DNA of 64,000 bases from Vulcanimicrobiota bacterium (lineage in GTDB: Bacteria > Vulcanimicrobiota > Xenobia > Xenobiales > JADMJV01): NCBI GenBank assembly GCA_019637395.1, contig JAHBVR010000013.1, positions 124,001 through 188,000 of the forward strand. The letters are read 5' to 3'. Of this stretch, positions 25,501 through 34,307 are shown piece by piece (within the stretch, counting starts at the first letter, position 1; every line of letters starts with the position of its first letter). A program made the position numbers and the translations under genes. The notes beneath the pieces were generated by a model that ran no database searches, was not told the origin of the DNA, and saw only the letters and a program-made list of their open reading frames with translations.

Positions 25501-27621
25501 ATGACTCCCAAGTTCGGCGGCGGACAGAAGCCCGCCTTCGTAAAAAAAGAGAAGCCGCCAGGCTCTGGCGGCGGCAGTGGTGATGGTTCCGGCGGTGACA
25601 ATAAAGGATTTGTCAAAAAAGAAACCGGCGCTCAGAAACCCAATCAAGGTATCAAAGATGGCTACAAGCCGATCATTGGCGATATTGACGACGATAAGCT
25701 CGACGACGCCTTAGCCGCCGTCAATCGAGAGCTCGAAGCCGGTTCTTCGGATAAGCAGCAACTCGAGAAGCTGCACGAGAAAAAATACCGCATCCTGAGA
25801 AAAATGAACGATCGGCCGGCCATGCGCGCCGCTCTGCAGACGGCCGCGCGCGAGTGCGTCAGCCCATTTTTCGGAGTCAAGCTGGCCGAGGCCCTGGAAG
25901 AAGAAGGAGCCTACGGCAAAGCGCTGGAGTGGCGCCGCTGGGTCGCCCAGTTCGAGCCCGACGATCCTGACACCATCCGCCGTCTGGCCGCCACTTCGGT
26001 GCGCGCCAACAACCTGCAGATCGCAGAGAGTTCTTACGCTCACCTGATCGAGCTGAAAAAGCATGACGAGGCTCCCCTGGGCGGCACCTTCTACGAGGAA
26101 ATGCTGGGCAAGGGCCTCAATGCCGAAGGTCGCTACGCCCTGCAGCAGATGGGCCTGCGTATGCTGGCCCAGGCGCTTACCCATCAAAGCCACAGCCCTT
26201 CCCTGCTGGAATCGGCGGCTCGCCTCGCCTACCGCGTGCGCGATCTGGATTCTTCCTGTCGCTTCTACGAGCGGGCCATCGCCACCAACGGGAACCACCG
26301 TAATTCTCGTCAGTGGAAAGTGGAGTTGCTGCGCGCCTACGGCATGTCCGGCCTGCAGCGGCCCTGGTACGAACTGAGCCAGAGCTTCATCGCGGAACTG
26401 CGGGAGCATCTGCAGGTCGACCGCACCGACGCGCGCGCCTGGACGATTCTGGCCCAGCTGCAAATTCAAGCCGGCTATTTCGAAGACGCCATTTCCACTT
26501 TGAAAGGCGCACTGGCGGCCGACAGCAAGAATGCCCAGGCCCTTTGGGAACTGGGCCGCCTCTATGTACGCATGGGGCGCAGCCAGGACGCCATCGACTA
26601 CTACCTCGAGATCATCAACGATCCCAACGAGAAGAAGTCGGTGCGCCGGGCCATCGAACGCACGCTGGCCGATCTCTATTTCCGCACCGGCCAGTATCAG
26701 GACGCTCTCGAACTCTACCTGCGCGATCCCGAAAGCAACCTGCGAATGGTCGCGCCGATCTACGAAGCCGTAGGCGAACTGAAGACGGCCGAAGATTACT
26801 ATACCAAGTCCATCAAACAGGCTCCCCGCGACGCTCGCACCCACCTGGGCGTGGCCGAATTCTGGGTGCGCCGCGAAAACTGGGAACAGGCGGCCCTTTC
26901 CGGACGCGAGGGCCTGCGCTGCACCTACGCCACCGAAGAAGTGCACTCCAATCTGGCGGTGGCCCTGGCCACCGCCCAGATGAACCTCAAGTCCATCGAA
27001 GAAGCGCTGGCCACCATGGAAGAAATCTGTCAGGCCTACCCTGACTCGATTGCCCAGACCTTCCGCAAAGCCAAATTGCTTATCAAGATGAACCGGCGCA
27101 GCGAAGGCATGCGCTTGGCCGAAGAAGTACGCACCTCGGCCACCCACCAGACCGGCTGCGCTCCGGCTTCTTCCTCTTTGTGGAGCCTGCTGGGCGATTG
27201 CCACACCCTGCTCAACGATATCGAATCGGCCTGGGACTCCTACACCAACGCCTTGAAATACGACTTCATGGACTCGGTGGCCGTGCGCGGCCTGGGAATG
27301 ATTGCCGAGAAACAGCAAGAGTGGCAGACTGCCCTGGAACTCTACGAACGCTTCGTGGTGTTGGACCCGCTCAATCTGGCCACTCCCACCGTGCGAACCA
27401 TGATCAAGAAACTCAAGGACCGCCTGGGCATCGTCGATCCCCCGCCGGAACCGGTGGCCAGCGGCGACGAAACCGGCCAGGTAGGACCTCCGCCCCAGGC
27501 GGGACCTCCCGTTGGTCCTCCGGTCGGACCGGCCCCGGTGGCGGCCGCCACCCCGCCCCCTCCCGCTCCCAAGCCCCAAGAAGGCTGGATGGGAAGTGGC
27601 GACGTCGACTTCTACGAATAG
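25501..27621 (+). CDS. Large TPR-repeat protein
   Basis: 706 residues from ATG at 25501, with a GGAGA site 6 bases upstream; the frame is open for hundreds of codons upstream but those lie over the ABC ATPase gene. The first 65 residues are glycine- and lysine-rich and disordered. From about 80 to 660, helix pairs repeat every 34 residues or so with typical TPR residues (LGRLYVRMGRSQDAIDYYLE, TKSIKQAPRDARTHLGVAEF). A proline-rich C-terminus (PPPQAGPPVGPPVGPAPV) precedes a short acidic tail. No signal peptide. Likely a cytoplasmic scaffold; the partner is unknown. Confidence 0.85.
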   Translation: MTPKFGGGQKPAFVKKEKPPGSGGGSGDGSGGDNKGFVKKETGAQKPNQGIKDGYKPIIGDIDDDKLDDALAAVNRELEAGSSDKQQLEKLHEKKYRILRKMNDRPAMRAALQTAARECVSPFFGVKLAEALEEEGAYGKALEWRRWVAQFEPDDPDTIRRLAATSVRANNLQIAESSYAHLIELKKHDEAPLGGTFYEEMLGKGLNAEGRYALQQMGLRMLAQALTHQSHSPSLLESAARLAYRVRDLDSSCRFYERAIATNGNHRNSRQWKVELLRAYGMSGLQRPWYELSQSFIAELREHLQVDRTDARAWTILAQLQIQAGYFEDAISTLKGALAADSKNAQALWELGRLYVRMGRSQDAIDYYLEIINDPNEKKSVRRAIERTLADLYFRTGQYQDALELYLRDPESNLRMVAPIYEAVGELKTAEDYYTKSIKQAPRDARTHLGVAEFWVRRENWEQAALSGREGLRCTYATEEVHSNLAVALATAQMNLKSIEEALATMEEICQAYPDSIAQTFRKAKLLIKMNRRSEGMRLAEEVRTSATHQTGCAPASSSLWSLLGDCHTLLNDIESAWDSYTNALKYDFMDSVAVRGLGMIAEKQQEWQTALELYERFVVLDPLNLATPTVRTMIKKLKDRLGIVDPPPEPVASGDETGQVGPPPQAGPPVGPPVGPAPVAAATPPPPAPKPQEGWMGSGDVDFYE

Positions 27622-27674
27622 ACCTGCTAGACGGCCTGGATGACCGCGCCCAGGCAGGCTAGCAAATTCTCCTG

Positions 27675-27897
27675 ATGCGTGTTTCTGATTTTCCGGAAAT
27701 TGCCAGGCTGAGCACCACCCAAAGCTTCTGTTGATCGAGGACCTGTGGGGAGATATCAGCACCAACGAAGAAGAGGTGCCTGTCCTCCCGAGCCATTTGG
27801 CAGAGCTTGAACGCAGGCTCGCGGCCTCTCGGGAGTCTCGCCTTACAGTTTGCTCACACTAGAAGAACTGAAAAGCAGACTTGAGTCTGGAGAGTGA
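27675..27897 (+). pseudogene. Broken antitoxin of a ParE/RelE-type addiction module
   Basis: MRVSDFPEIARLSTTQK, then in another frame LLLIEDLWGDISTNEEE and VPVLPSHLAELERRLAASRE, then after a further change SLLTLEELKSRLESGE and stop. This is the layout of the short helical antitoxins found with ParE-type toxins: a K-L-x-L-I-E-x-L-W helix, then L-x-x-L-x-x-R-L and a final L-E-E-L-K-x-R-L. At least two frame changes are needed, so it cannot be functional. Its TGA overlaps the start of the toxin remnant, as in intact modules. Confidence 0.62.
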
Positions 27898-28157
27898 CGT
27901 TCGCCTCGGCTCGGAGTGGTATGAAGACAAATCGCCCGGATTGGGTCAGGATTTCCGTAGCGAATTTATCTTTGCGCTGCCAGTCTCTGCGACAACCCTC
28001 TTTTCCACCGCAAAGTGTCTGGAGACATCAGGCGCACCTGGCTCCGCCGTTCGGCCTTTATTTCATACTCGAAGGCCGAACGGTGGTCGTCCTGGGCCTG
28101 TTCCACACCGCGCGCTCAGATTTCATTGTACGAAATCTTCGCCAACGCAATTCATAG
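27894..28157 (+). pseudogene. Broken ParE/RelE-type toxin
   Basis: Three short pieces in different frames line up with a ParE/RelE toxin: VRLGSEWYEDKSPGLGQDFR (the WYE-xxS-PGLG motif), then RKVSGDIRRTWLRR, then PFGLYFILEGRTVVVLGLFH and TARSDFIVRNLRQRNS. The order, spacing and the final strand are those of the family. Two or more frame changes interrupt it. It directly follows the broken antitoxin, giving a complete but dead module. Confidence 0.65.
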
Positions 28158-28203
28158 GCTGTGAAGCAAGCATAATGCCCCAGAAGCTTGCTCACGATAG
28201 TGG

Positions 28204-29199
28204 TTAGCGGACGGCCTGGATGGCGGTGATGACGGCGGCGTCGACGATATCGTCGGCTTTGCAGCCGCGCGAAAGGTCGTTGGAGGGGAGTTCCAGGCCT
28301 TGCAGGATGGGGCCGACGGCGGTGGCGCCGGCCAGGCGCTCGGTGAGTTTGTAGCCGATATTGCCCGACTGCAAATCGGGGAAAATCAGCACATTGGCCT
28401 TGCCGGCCACGGGAGAGCCAGGAGCCTTTTTCTGGCCGACCGCTTCCACCAGGGCGGCGTCCAGTTGCAGCTCGCCGTCAATCTTCAGTTCCGGCCGGCG
28501 AGCGCGCACCGTTTCGGTGGCCTTGACCACCTTTTCCACCAGGGGGTGCTGGGCGCTGCCTTTGGTGGAGAAACTGAGCATGGCCAGACGTGGCTCGACT
28601 TCCAAGAAATTCCGGCAGGTATCGGCGGTACAGATGGCGATCTCGGCCAGCTGCTCGGCGTTGGGTTCGACCACCACGCCGCAGTCGGCGAAGAGCATGG
28701 CGCCGCCTTCTCCAAAGTTCCGCTCCTTGAGCACCATTAGAAAGAAGCTGGACACGGTGCGAATGCCGGCCGCCAGGCCGAGGCACTGCAAAGCCGCCCG
28801 CACCGTATGGGCGGTGGTATTGGTGGCGCCCGCCACCGTTCCGTGGGCCAGGCCCCGGCGCACCAACACATTGGCGAAATAGAGCGGGTCCTGCATGGCT
28901 TTCTCGGCCTCGGCCTCGGTCAATCCTTTATGGCGGCGCAGCTTAAAATACTCCTGGCGACAGGCATCCGCTTCCTGATCGGTCAGGTGGTCCAGCAAAC
29001 GGCAGCCTTCCAGGCTGATGTTCAGCGCCTCGGCTCGACGCTGCAGGTTATCCGGCTTACCGATCACCGTCACCTGGGCCAAACGCCGCTGCACCAGCGA
29101 AGCGGCCGCCACCAGCGTGCGGTCGTCCCCTCCCTCAGGTAACACAATGTGTTTGAGCTGCTCCTGCGCTCGGAAGTAAAGCCGTTCCAAAATAGCCAC
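28204..29199 (-). CDS. pta: Phosphate acetyltransferase
   Basis: 331 residues from GTG at 29199, preceded by GGAGG; the usual length of the short bacterial Pta. The protein carries [17 protein letters not shown], then [21 protein letters not shown] and [20 protein letters not shown], followed by [19 protein letters not shown] and [19 protein letters not shown]. All are hallmarks of the acetyl/butyryl phosphotransferase family, and this set fits phosphotransacetylase best. It interconverts acetyl-CoA and acetyl phosphate. No acetate kinase gene is next to it. The promoter would lie in the tandem repeat array at 29229-29400. Confidence 0.93.
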   Translation of the reverse strand: MAILERLYFRAQEQLKHIVLPEGGDDRTLVAAASLVQRRLAQVTVIGKPDNLQRRAEALNISLEGCRLLDHLTDQEADACRQEYFKLRRHKGLTEAEAEKAMQDPLYFANVLVRRGLAHGTVAGATNTTAHTVRAALQCLGLAAGIRTVSSFFLMVLKERNFGEGGAMLFADCGVVVEPNAEQLAEIAICTADTCRNFLEVEPRLAMLSFSTKGSAQHPLVEKVVKATETVRARRPELKIDGELQLDAALVEAVGQKKAPGSPVAGKANVLIFPDLQSGNIGYKLTERLAGATAVGPILQGLELPSNDLSRGCKADDIVDAAVITAIQAVR

Positions 29200-29228
29200 A
29201 ACCGTCGTCCTCCAGTTTCCCCCCACAT

Positions 29229-29400
29229 TCTGGGGGGACTACGTCTCCCCCCAGGCCCTCCCTCCTTCGAATGATCTGGGGGGGACTGCGTCTCCCCCAG
29301 GCCCCCCCGCCTTCGAATGATCTGGGGGGGACTGCGTCTCCCCCCAGGCCCCCCGCCTTCGAATGATCTGGGGGGGACTGCGTCTCCCCCCAGACCCCCC
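29229..29400. repeat. Four tandem GC-rich 46-47 bp repeats with hairpin core
   Basis: The motif GGGGGGACTGCGTCTCCCCC recurs with its GACT at 29237, 29284, 29330 and 29376, joined by AGGCCCCCCGCCTTCGAATG and ATCT. GGGGGGA and TCTCCCCCC arms can pair across a short loop. The array occupies the interval between the divergent pta and NHL-protein genes, so it must sit in or beside their promoters. Confidence 0.85.
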
Positions 29401-29441
29401 GCCTTTGCAGGGAATGCGATCACCCCCGCAAAGTTTTGAGA

Positions 29442-30551
29442 ATGAATATGAGTCAACGCGGACTGCTCTGCGGATTGATTGCGCTGGCCAGCGTCTGCGC
29501 CATTCCTGAGCTCTACGCTCAACCGGCCCCGGCCGACCAACCCATTGTGCCCAATCCCACCATCCCGGAGACCGCTTCTCCGTCGCCTTCGGCTTCTCCA
29601 AGCGCCTCCCCCAGCCCGAGCGGGAAAACCAACGAGCCCGGTCTGGCGGAGAGCGGTATCTATATCTCAGACAGCGGGAACCATCGGATCATGTTCCTCA
29701 AGGACATAAGCGGAGAAGGCCGCAAGGTGCTGGGACGCCCCGGTCACGAACCCGGTTATTTTCTCCACCCCTGCCAGATCTGGGTGGATCCGGCTGGCAA
29801 GATCTTCGTGGCCGATCGTGACAACAATCGCATTGTCCGCATGGATCAAATCAACGGATTCGGTTGGAAAGAACTGCCCGGATTCAATCACCCCGAGGGC
29901 GTGGCCAGCCGCGGTGATGAAGTCTACGTGGCCGATACCGGCAACAACCAGGTGGTCGTCTACGATGGCGAACTGAACAAGACGCCCCTGCGCACCTATA
30001 ACGACCCGCGCCTCAATCACCCCACCGGCCTCTGGCTCGATCAGAACAAAGACCTGTATGTGACCTGCGGCCAGGATCCCCCCGGTGGGCGAGTGGTCAA
30101 GCTGGTCGATCCGGCCGACCAGACCGGCGCCAAATGGGAAGTATACGAAGGCCAGAATCTCAAACAGCTCGGCTTTGCGCCCAGCCAGATGGTGACCCAT
30201 AAACGCCAGCTCTGGATGGTCGATCCGGCCGCCAACCGGTTGGTGCGGGTGGATAACTTTCAGGGCCGCTCGGCTCGCGAATGGGGCGGCTATGGCACCA
30301 ATCTGGGCAAATTCCGCAATCCGGCCGGCCTGGGCATCTCCAAAGACGGCAGCCTTTACGTGGCCGACTCCGGCAACGATCGTATTGTCGAAGTCACCGG
30401 CAACGATCCCAAGGATTGGCACACCTACGTCGGCGCTAACGAAGGGGTGGTATTACGCAATCCTACTTCGGTTTTCAGCTACTGCCCGGTGCCGGCGCCG
30501 CCCCCGCCGAAAGACGAAGAAGATCCCAAGAAGCGCAAAAAACCTAAATAG
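29442..30551 (+). CDS. Secreted NHL-repeat beta-propeller protein
   Basis: 369 residues from ATG at 29442. A signal peptide ends about residue 25 (CAIPELYAQP). A proline/serine linker follows (SPSPSASPSASPSPSG). From about residue 70 to 345 there are five or six NHL blades with the recurrent VADxxNNRIVR pattern: ISDSGNHRIMFL, VADRDNNRIVRM, VADTGNNQVVVY, VDPAANRLVRVD and VADSGNDRIVEV. The lysine-rich end KKRKKPK is short. Such propellers bind proteins or carbohydrates outside the cytoplasm. No catalytic residues are apparent. Confidence 0.85.
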   Translation: MNMSQRGLLCGLIALASVCAIPELYAQPAPADQPIVPNPTIPETASPSPSASPSASPSPSGKTNEPGLAESGIYISDSGNHRIMFLKDISGEGRKVLGRPGHEPGYFLHPCQIWVDPAGKIFVADRDNNRIVRMDQINGFGWKELPGFNHPEGVASRGDEVYVADTGNNQVVVYDGELNKTPLRTYNDPRLNHPTGLWLDQNKDLYVTCGQDPPGGRVVKLVDPADQTGAKWEVYEGQNLKQLGFAPSQMVTHKRQLWMVDPAANRLVRVDNFQGRSAREWGGYGTNLGKFRNPAGLGISKDGSLYVADSGNDRIVEVTGNDPKDWHTYVGANEGVVLRNPTSVFSYCPVPAPPPPKDEEDPKKRKKPK

Positions 30552-31500
30552 ATTTCCAGGCCGCCCGCAGGGCGGCTTTTTCCTGGTCGCTGTTTTCCCA
30601 AACCAGGACCACCAGGTAGGGCGGCTTGAGAGCGACCGCCCAGGTTACGACCTGTTGCTCAAGCCGGGCCACGCAACTCCATTGCCAGCCCTGAGCGCAT
30701 TTCTGCAGCGGAGCCAGTTCCGGTGGACGCCTCCAGGGCTGAACGTGCTCGCTGAACAACTGGCTCAAGGGCAGCTCGCTGCCGCTTTTCAACAGGTAAT
30801 AGGCCACCTGGCCGGGAGAGATGAGCAGCTGGCCTTTGACCGGCTGGGGACTGGTCCAGTCCATCAAGGAAACCGGACGCCTCGGCAATTGCTTCCAGGA
30901 CCAGGCCCGGGCCAGGGGTCCGGCCGGATAGAGTCCCAAAAAAGGCCGGTTCAGCAGCGGCGCCCGCTCATCATGTTGCCAGGTGCGCCAATCGGCTCCC
31001 ACCCGGGCGGGTTGAAAATCAGGCTTGGAAATAGCCGCCAGCACCTGACCGCGGTCCAGATCCACCAGCAGCGCCGCCCCTTGCTCGGCCGGAAAGACCC
31101 GCTCCAGGCTCCGTTGCCGAGGCAAGTCCAGGCTGAGCCGGAGTTCATGCCCCGGTCGGGAAGTGACTCCATTCTCCTCGCGCCGTTCGCGCAGCAACTC
31201 GTTCTTCCAACGCTCCGCGCCCCCCACTCCCCGGTCGACACTATAAAAGCCGGTCCAATGGGAGGGCAGCGATCCCTGAGGATAAATCCGGTGATTACCG
31301 CGTGAGTAGGCCAGTAACTGACCATGCCGGTCCAGCACCCGTCCGCGGAAGGCGACCTTCTCCAGCAGACGGCTGTTGTGAGGGTCGGTATTGAGCTGCT
31401 GGCGCCAGCCCAACTGCAGTGCCACCAGGCGTAGAGGCACCACCAGCAGCAGCAATAAGAAAACCCATTTGACCCGGACTAAGCGATCGTCAAAGTTCAC
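30544..31500 (-). CDS. Penicillin-binding-protein-like protein, apparently catalytically dead
   Basis: 318 residues, short for a PBP2/FtsI family protein. An N-terminal anchor at 12-30 is followed by RGRVLDRHGQLLAYS, the start of the class B PBP dimerisation region. Then GAALLVDLDRGQVLAAISKP matches the entry to the transpeptidase domain. At the position of the catalytic GSxxK motif (after LNRPFLGLYPAG) the sequence is GPLAR: P195 and R198 replace Ser and Lys. No KTG motif is visible, though LISPGQVAYYLL fits the V-T-P-x-Q-x-A helix. It overlaps the SEDS gene by 11 bases, so it is probably an inactive partner that regulates or stabilises the glycosyltransferase. Confidence 0.75.
   Translation of the reverse strand: MNFDDRLVRVKWVFLLLLLVVPLRLVALQLGWRQQLNTDPHNSRLLEKVAFRGRVLDRHGQLLAYSRGNHRIYPQGSLPSHWTGFYSVDRGVGGAERWKNELLRERREENGVTSRPGHELRLSLDLPRQRSLERVFPAEQGAALLVDLDRGQVLAAISKPDFQPARVGADWRTWQHDERAPLLNRPFLGLYPAGPLARAWSWKQLPRRPVSLMDWTSPQPVKGQLLISPGQVAYYLLKSGSELPLSQLFSEHVQPWRRPPELAPLQKCAQGWQWSCVARLEQQVVTWAVALKPPYLVVLVWENSDQEKAALRAAWKSI
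30560..30581 (+). terminator. Rho-independent terminator of the NHL gene
   Basis: GCCGCCC, GCA loop, GGGCGGC and then TTTTT. It lies nine bases after the NHL stop and inside the 3' end of the opposing PBP-like gene, whose last codons therefore have to encode the stem. Confidence 0.85.
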
Positions 31501-32806
31501 GGCGGGTCATCCTCAGCAACAAGGCCAGAATCACGAAATTCGAGAGCAATGAACTGCCGCCGTAACTGATGAAGGGCAGCGTGATGCCGGTCATGGGCAT
31601 CAACTTGAGAATGCCAAACAGAACTACGCAGGACTGCCAGCTCATCAAGCAGGCCAGACCGGCAGCCAACAAACGCTCGAAGGGATCTTGAGAAACCTGG
31701 GCGGCGCGAAAACAGCGCAGCAGAAATAGAGTCAGAATCCCCCAGAGCAGGCAGCCCCCCAGAGTTCCCAACTCCTCGCACCAGGCCACATAAATAAAGT
31801 CGGTGGCCGCCTCGGGGATACGGTAGGGCTCTCCCAGGCCCAGGCCGGTTCCCTGCCAGCCCCCCCAGGCCAGAGCAAAGAGGGCTTCGGAAATCTGATA
31901 GCCGCTGTCTTGATAGTGACCCAGAGGGTCCAGCCAGGCCTCCACCCGGACGCGCACATGGCCGAACCGATTGTAGGCGGCCATAGCCCCAAAAAGGCTC
32001 AGGCACAAGAGACCGAGCACCCAGCGCAGGCGTCCGCTGACCAGATAGAGCATGGCCAGAAATAAGCCAAAAAACAGCAGGGCGGGGCCCAGGTCTTTCT
32101 GCAACACCAGCAGTGTCTCCAACAGCAACCAGGCGCCGGCCATCACCGCCAGCACCGGACGAGTGAGACGCTTGGGGTCCTGGGCGGCCGGGGCCAACAA
32201 GATAGCCAGCAGACAGACCACCAGCACTTTCACGATTTCCACCGGCTGAAAGCTGAAAGGGCCGAGCGCGTACCACAGAGCGGCACCGTTACGCTCTTTG
32301 CCGAAGACAAACAGGCCGCATTGCAAGCCCAGGCAAAGTATGAGCAAAGGTCCATACCAACGCCGCAACTGATCGAGTCGCTTGAGATAAGCCGTAACTA
32401 GAATGAGGGTGGCCAGACCCACCAGCACCCAGCAGGCTTGATTGACCGCCAGGGCTTGCTCCAACCGCAGTTGCATGACCCAGCCCAGGCCGGAAAGCAG
32501 GCAGGCCAGCGGCAACAGCAGGCGGTCACCACGGCACCTGGCCCAACGAAGCCCGAAATAGGCCGCCCACCAGCCCAGGGACCAGGCCGCCAGGGCCACC
32601 AGAAACCAGCGCCCGTGGTTTCCCACATGGGCCTCCAACAGACCGTAGAGGGAAAACACCAGCGCCTGGCTGAGCACCATGGTCAGGCCCTCGTTGGACC
32701 AGGCCGCGCCCTGGGCCGGCACGGGCCGGCGCCAGAGCATCAGGATCCAGACGAGAAAGAGGCCCAGGGCCACTTCCCAGGCGAGCTGGGCGTTCACCGC
32801 AAACAC
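31490..32806 (-). CDS. SEDS peptidoglycan glycosyltransferase (FtsW/RodA/SpoVE family)
   Basis: 438 residues with about ten to twelve hydrophobic helices. VLQKDLGPALLFFGLFL contains the conserved lysine-aspartate before helix 7 that SEDS enzymes need. FSFQPVEIVKVLVV is the QPSE-like motif (here QPVE) and ITLPFISYGGSSLLSNF is the signature near the C-terminus. Members polymerise lipid II in elongation or division, together with a class B PBP. Here the PBP partner overlapping downstream looks inactive. N-terminus MFAVNAQLAW carries no signal. Cannot distinguish FtsW from RodA by sequence alone. Confidence 0.9.
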   Translation of the reverse strand: MFAVNAQLAWEVALGLFLVWILMLWRRPVPAQGAAWSNEGLTMVLSQALVFSLYGLLEAHVGNHGRWFLVALAAWSLGWWAAYFGLRWARCRGDRLLLPLACLLSGLGWVMQLRLEQALAVNQACWVLVGLATLILVTAYLKRLDQLRRWYGPLLILCLGLQCGLFVFGKERNGAALWYALGPFSFQPVEIVKVLVVCLLAILLAPAAQDPKRLTRPVLAVMAGAWLLLETLLVLQKDLGPALLFFGLFLAMLYLVSGRLRWVLGLLCLSLFGAMAAYNRFGHVRVRVEAWLDPLGHYQDSGYQISEALFALAWGGWQGTGLGLGEPYRIPEAATDFIYVAWCEELGTLGGCLLWGILTLFLLRCFRAAQVSQDPFERLLAAGLACLMSWQSCVVLFGILKLMPMTGITLPFISYGGSSLLSNFVILALLLRMTRREL

Positions 32807-32833
32807 TCAGCCCGTTTTATCAAGACCATGTGT

Positions 32834-33973
32834 CTAATCGATGACGACGGACTTGCTGGGGCCATCCCAGCGATAATTGATGCTCAGCGCGGGCAGACAA
32901 ACCCTCACGGGCAGGTACAGCTTGCCGTCCAGCGTGACGCCGTCGGCGGGCAGGTAGGTTTGCGTCACCTCTTTGTTGGTCAACGTCACCGTTTTGGTGG
33001 TCGGGTCCCAGGCGGAGGTCACGCCCAGACGGCGCAGGCCCTCCACGGAGGTGTAGACTCCCTGGCTGGACTTGAGCAGCAGGCCTGGCTCCCCCACCTC
33101 CTGACCTTGCGCTTGCAGACCGATCTGGCCCTCGGCGAAAGTCAGCGGAATCCCCTTAGGATGGGCCAGCCAACCGGCCAGCACTTTTTCGTCGAGCCAG
33201 GACTGCACACCGGCTGCGTTCAGCAGTTCCTGAGCCCGGGCGGCCAGGGGACAACGGCCGTAAACATCAGGGAAGACCGAAAGACACAGGCTGCCGGTCT
33301 CGGGGTCGCGGCCGAGTTTGACCGGCTCATACTCGATGCGCACCGGCATGCCTACCTTGACCTTGTCAAACAACTCGTGGCTCATGGCCGGGTACATGCG
33401 CATGCATCCGTGCGAGGCCGCCGATCCGATGGAGGAGGGCTGGGTGGTGGAATGCAGCCCCAATCCAGGCATCGACAGGCCCATCCAACGATCACCCAGG
33501 GGATTATCCGGTCCGGCCGGCACCACCGTGTCGGTCCCCAGGCCGGCCCATTCAGGCGGCATCCAGGTCGGATTCTTGACCCGACTGACCAGCTCGAACT
33601 GGCCCGTCGGGGTGGCAAAGCGACCCGGCTGGCCGATGGCCACCGGATAGAACTTGTCAAAGGCCCCGTTGCGAAAGAGAAATACGCCGCGCTCGGGCAG
33701 ATTGATGACCAACCCATCGGCGGGGGGATTGGCGGGCAGGATACGCCGGCTGGGCAGGATGATCTCTCCGCTGCGCGCCACCGTCAGTTGCACCGGCAGC
33801 CCGTTGGCGAAGGCAAAATGCTCGATGGCCAGACCGTGGCGCAGGCCAAGCTCGTACAGATTATCGCCGGCGGCCACCGGGATGGTGCGCTCCTTGCCCA
33901 CCACCGGCGGGAGCTCGGCCGCCGCGGAGAAAGTCAGAGCCAGCAGAGCCAGAAAATGAGAAATCTTTCGCAT
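32834..33973 (-). CDS. L,D-transpeptidase (YkuD) with LysM-like and C-terminal accessory domain
   Basis: 379 residues. Residues 1-19 are a signal peptide. A LysM-like region (VAAGDNLYELGLRHGLA) follows near 33-50. The YkuD domain spans about 85-230; its catalytic motif is HSTTQPSSIG with H174 then SHGCMRM with the catalytic C190. The last 100 residues (NKEVTQTYLPADGVTLDGKL, YLPVRVCLPAL) resemble the copper-amine-oxidase N-terminal-like domain seen on secreted cell-wall proteins. It should form 3-3 crosslinks in peptidoglycan or attach proteins to it. It starts two bases after the stop of the small gene upstream, within the wall operon. Confidence 0.9.
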   Translation of the reverse strand: MRKISHFLALLALTFSAAAELPPVVGKERTIPVAAGDNLYELGLRHGLAIEHFAFANGLPVQLTVARSGEIILPSRRILPANPPADGLVINLPERGVFLFRNGAFDKFYPVAIGQPGRFATPTGQFELVSRVKNPTWMPPEWAGLGTDTVVPAGPDNPLGDRWMGLSMPGLGLHSTTQPSSIGSAASHGCMRMYPAMSHELFDKVKVGMPVRIEYEPVKLGRDPETGSLCLSVFPDVYGRCPLAARAQELLNAAGVQSWLDEKVLAGWLAHPKGIPLTFAEGQIGLQAQGQEVGEPGLLLKSSQGVYTSVEGLRRLGVTSAWDPTTKTVTLTNKEVTQTYLPADGVTLDGKLYLPVRVCLPALSINYRWDGPSKSVVID

Positions 33974-33974
33974 T

Positions 33975-34295
33975 TTACTGGGGGCGCAGGCCCCGATATT
34001 CCTTCTTGGTTTGAAAGAGGCTGGCTTCCTGGCGTCGCACCACCGTCAGCACTTCATCCCAGGGAATAAAGTAATGGGCCACTGATTCGCCGGCGGCCAG
34101 AGCCGATTTGCGCTGCTCGGCCGGTTCCAGCCACAGTCCGTAGCGGTCCACTCCCACTAACCGTCCGGGGCACTCCGCGCCCAGGCCGAGTTGTTCCTGA
34201 TACTCCTTGCCGCGAAACTTGACCACCACGTCCTTATCCAGACTGGAGGAAAAATCGCTACGCGGCCCATTCTGTTCTTGCTTGACTTCACTCAT
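33975..34295 (-). CDS. Small protein with possible Sm/Hfq-like fold
   Basis: 106 residues. After a polar N-terminus, DKDVVVKFRGKEY, then GRLVGVDRYGLWLEP, then YFIPWDEVLTVVRR give strand lengths and positions like the five-strand Sm/Hfq core: an input strand, a G-x-V-x-G-x-D-x-x-x-x-x-L strand pair and a final I-x-x-x-x-I strand. Such small proteins bind RNA or act as adaptors. This is a fold guess without a diagnostic motif. The gene is sandwiched between the lytic transglycosylase and L,D-transpeptidase genes, with 12-base and 1-base spacing, so it is co-expressed with wall enzymes. Confidence 0.6.
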   Translation of the reverse strand: MSEVKQEQNGPRSDFSSSLDKDVVVKFRGKEYQEQLGLGAECPGRLVGVDRYGLWLEPAEQRKSALAAGESVAHYFIPWDEVLTVVRRQEASLFQTKKEYRGLRPQ

Positions 34296-34307
34296 ACGTT
34301 CAACCCT

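Noticed and set aside
27626-27665. Terminator of the TPR gene
   Set aside because: TGCTAG and CTAGCA arms can pair after the TPR stop, but the stem is interrupted and no T run follows, so a terminator is not supported.
25711-27765. A 684-codon minus-strand frame opposite the TPR gene
   Set aside because: The plus strand encodes clear TPR repeats; the minus frame has no recognised domain.
32438-34069. A 543-codon plus-strand frame opposite the SEDS and L,D-transpeptidase genes
   Set aside because: It spans two recognised genes on the other strand and has shadow-type composition.
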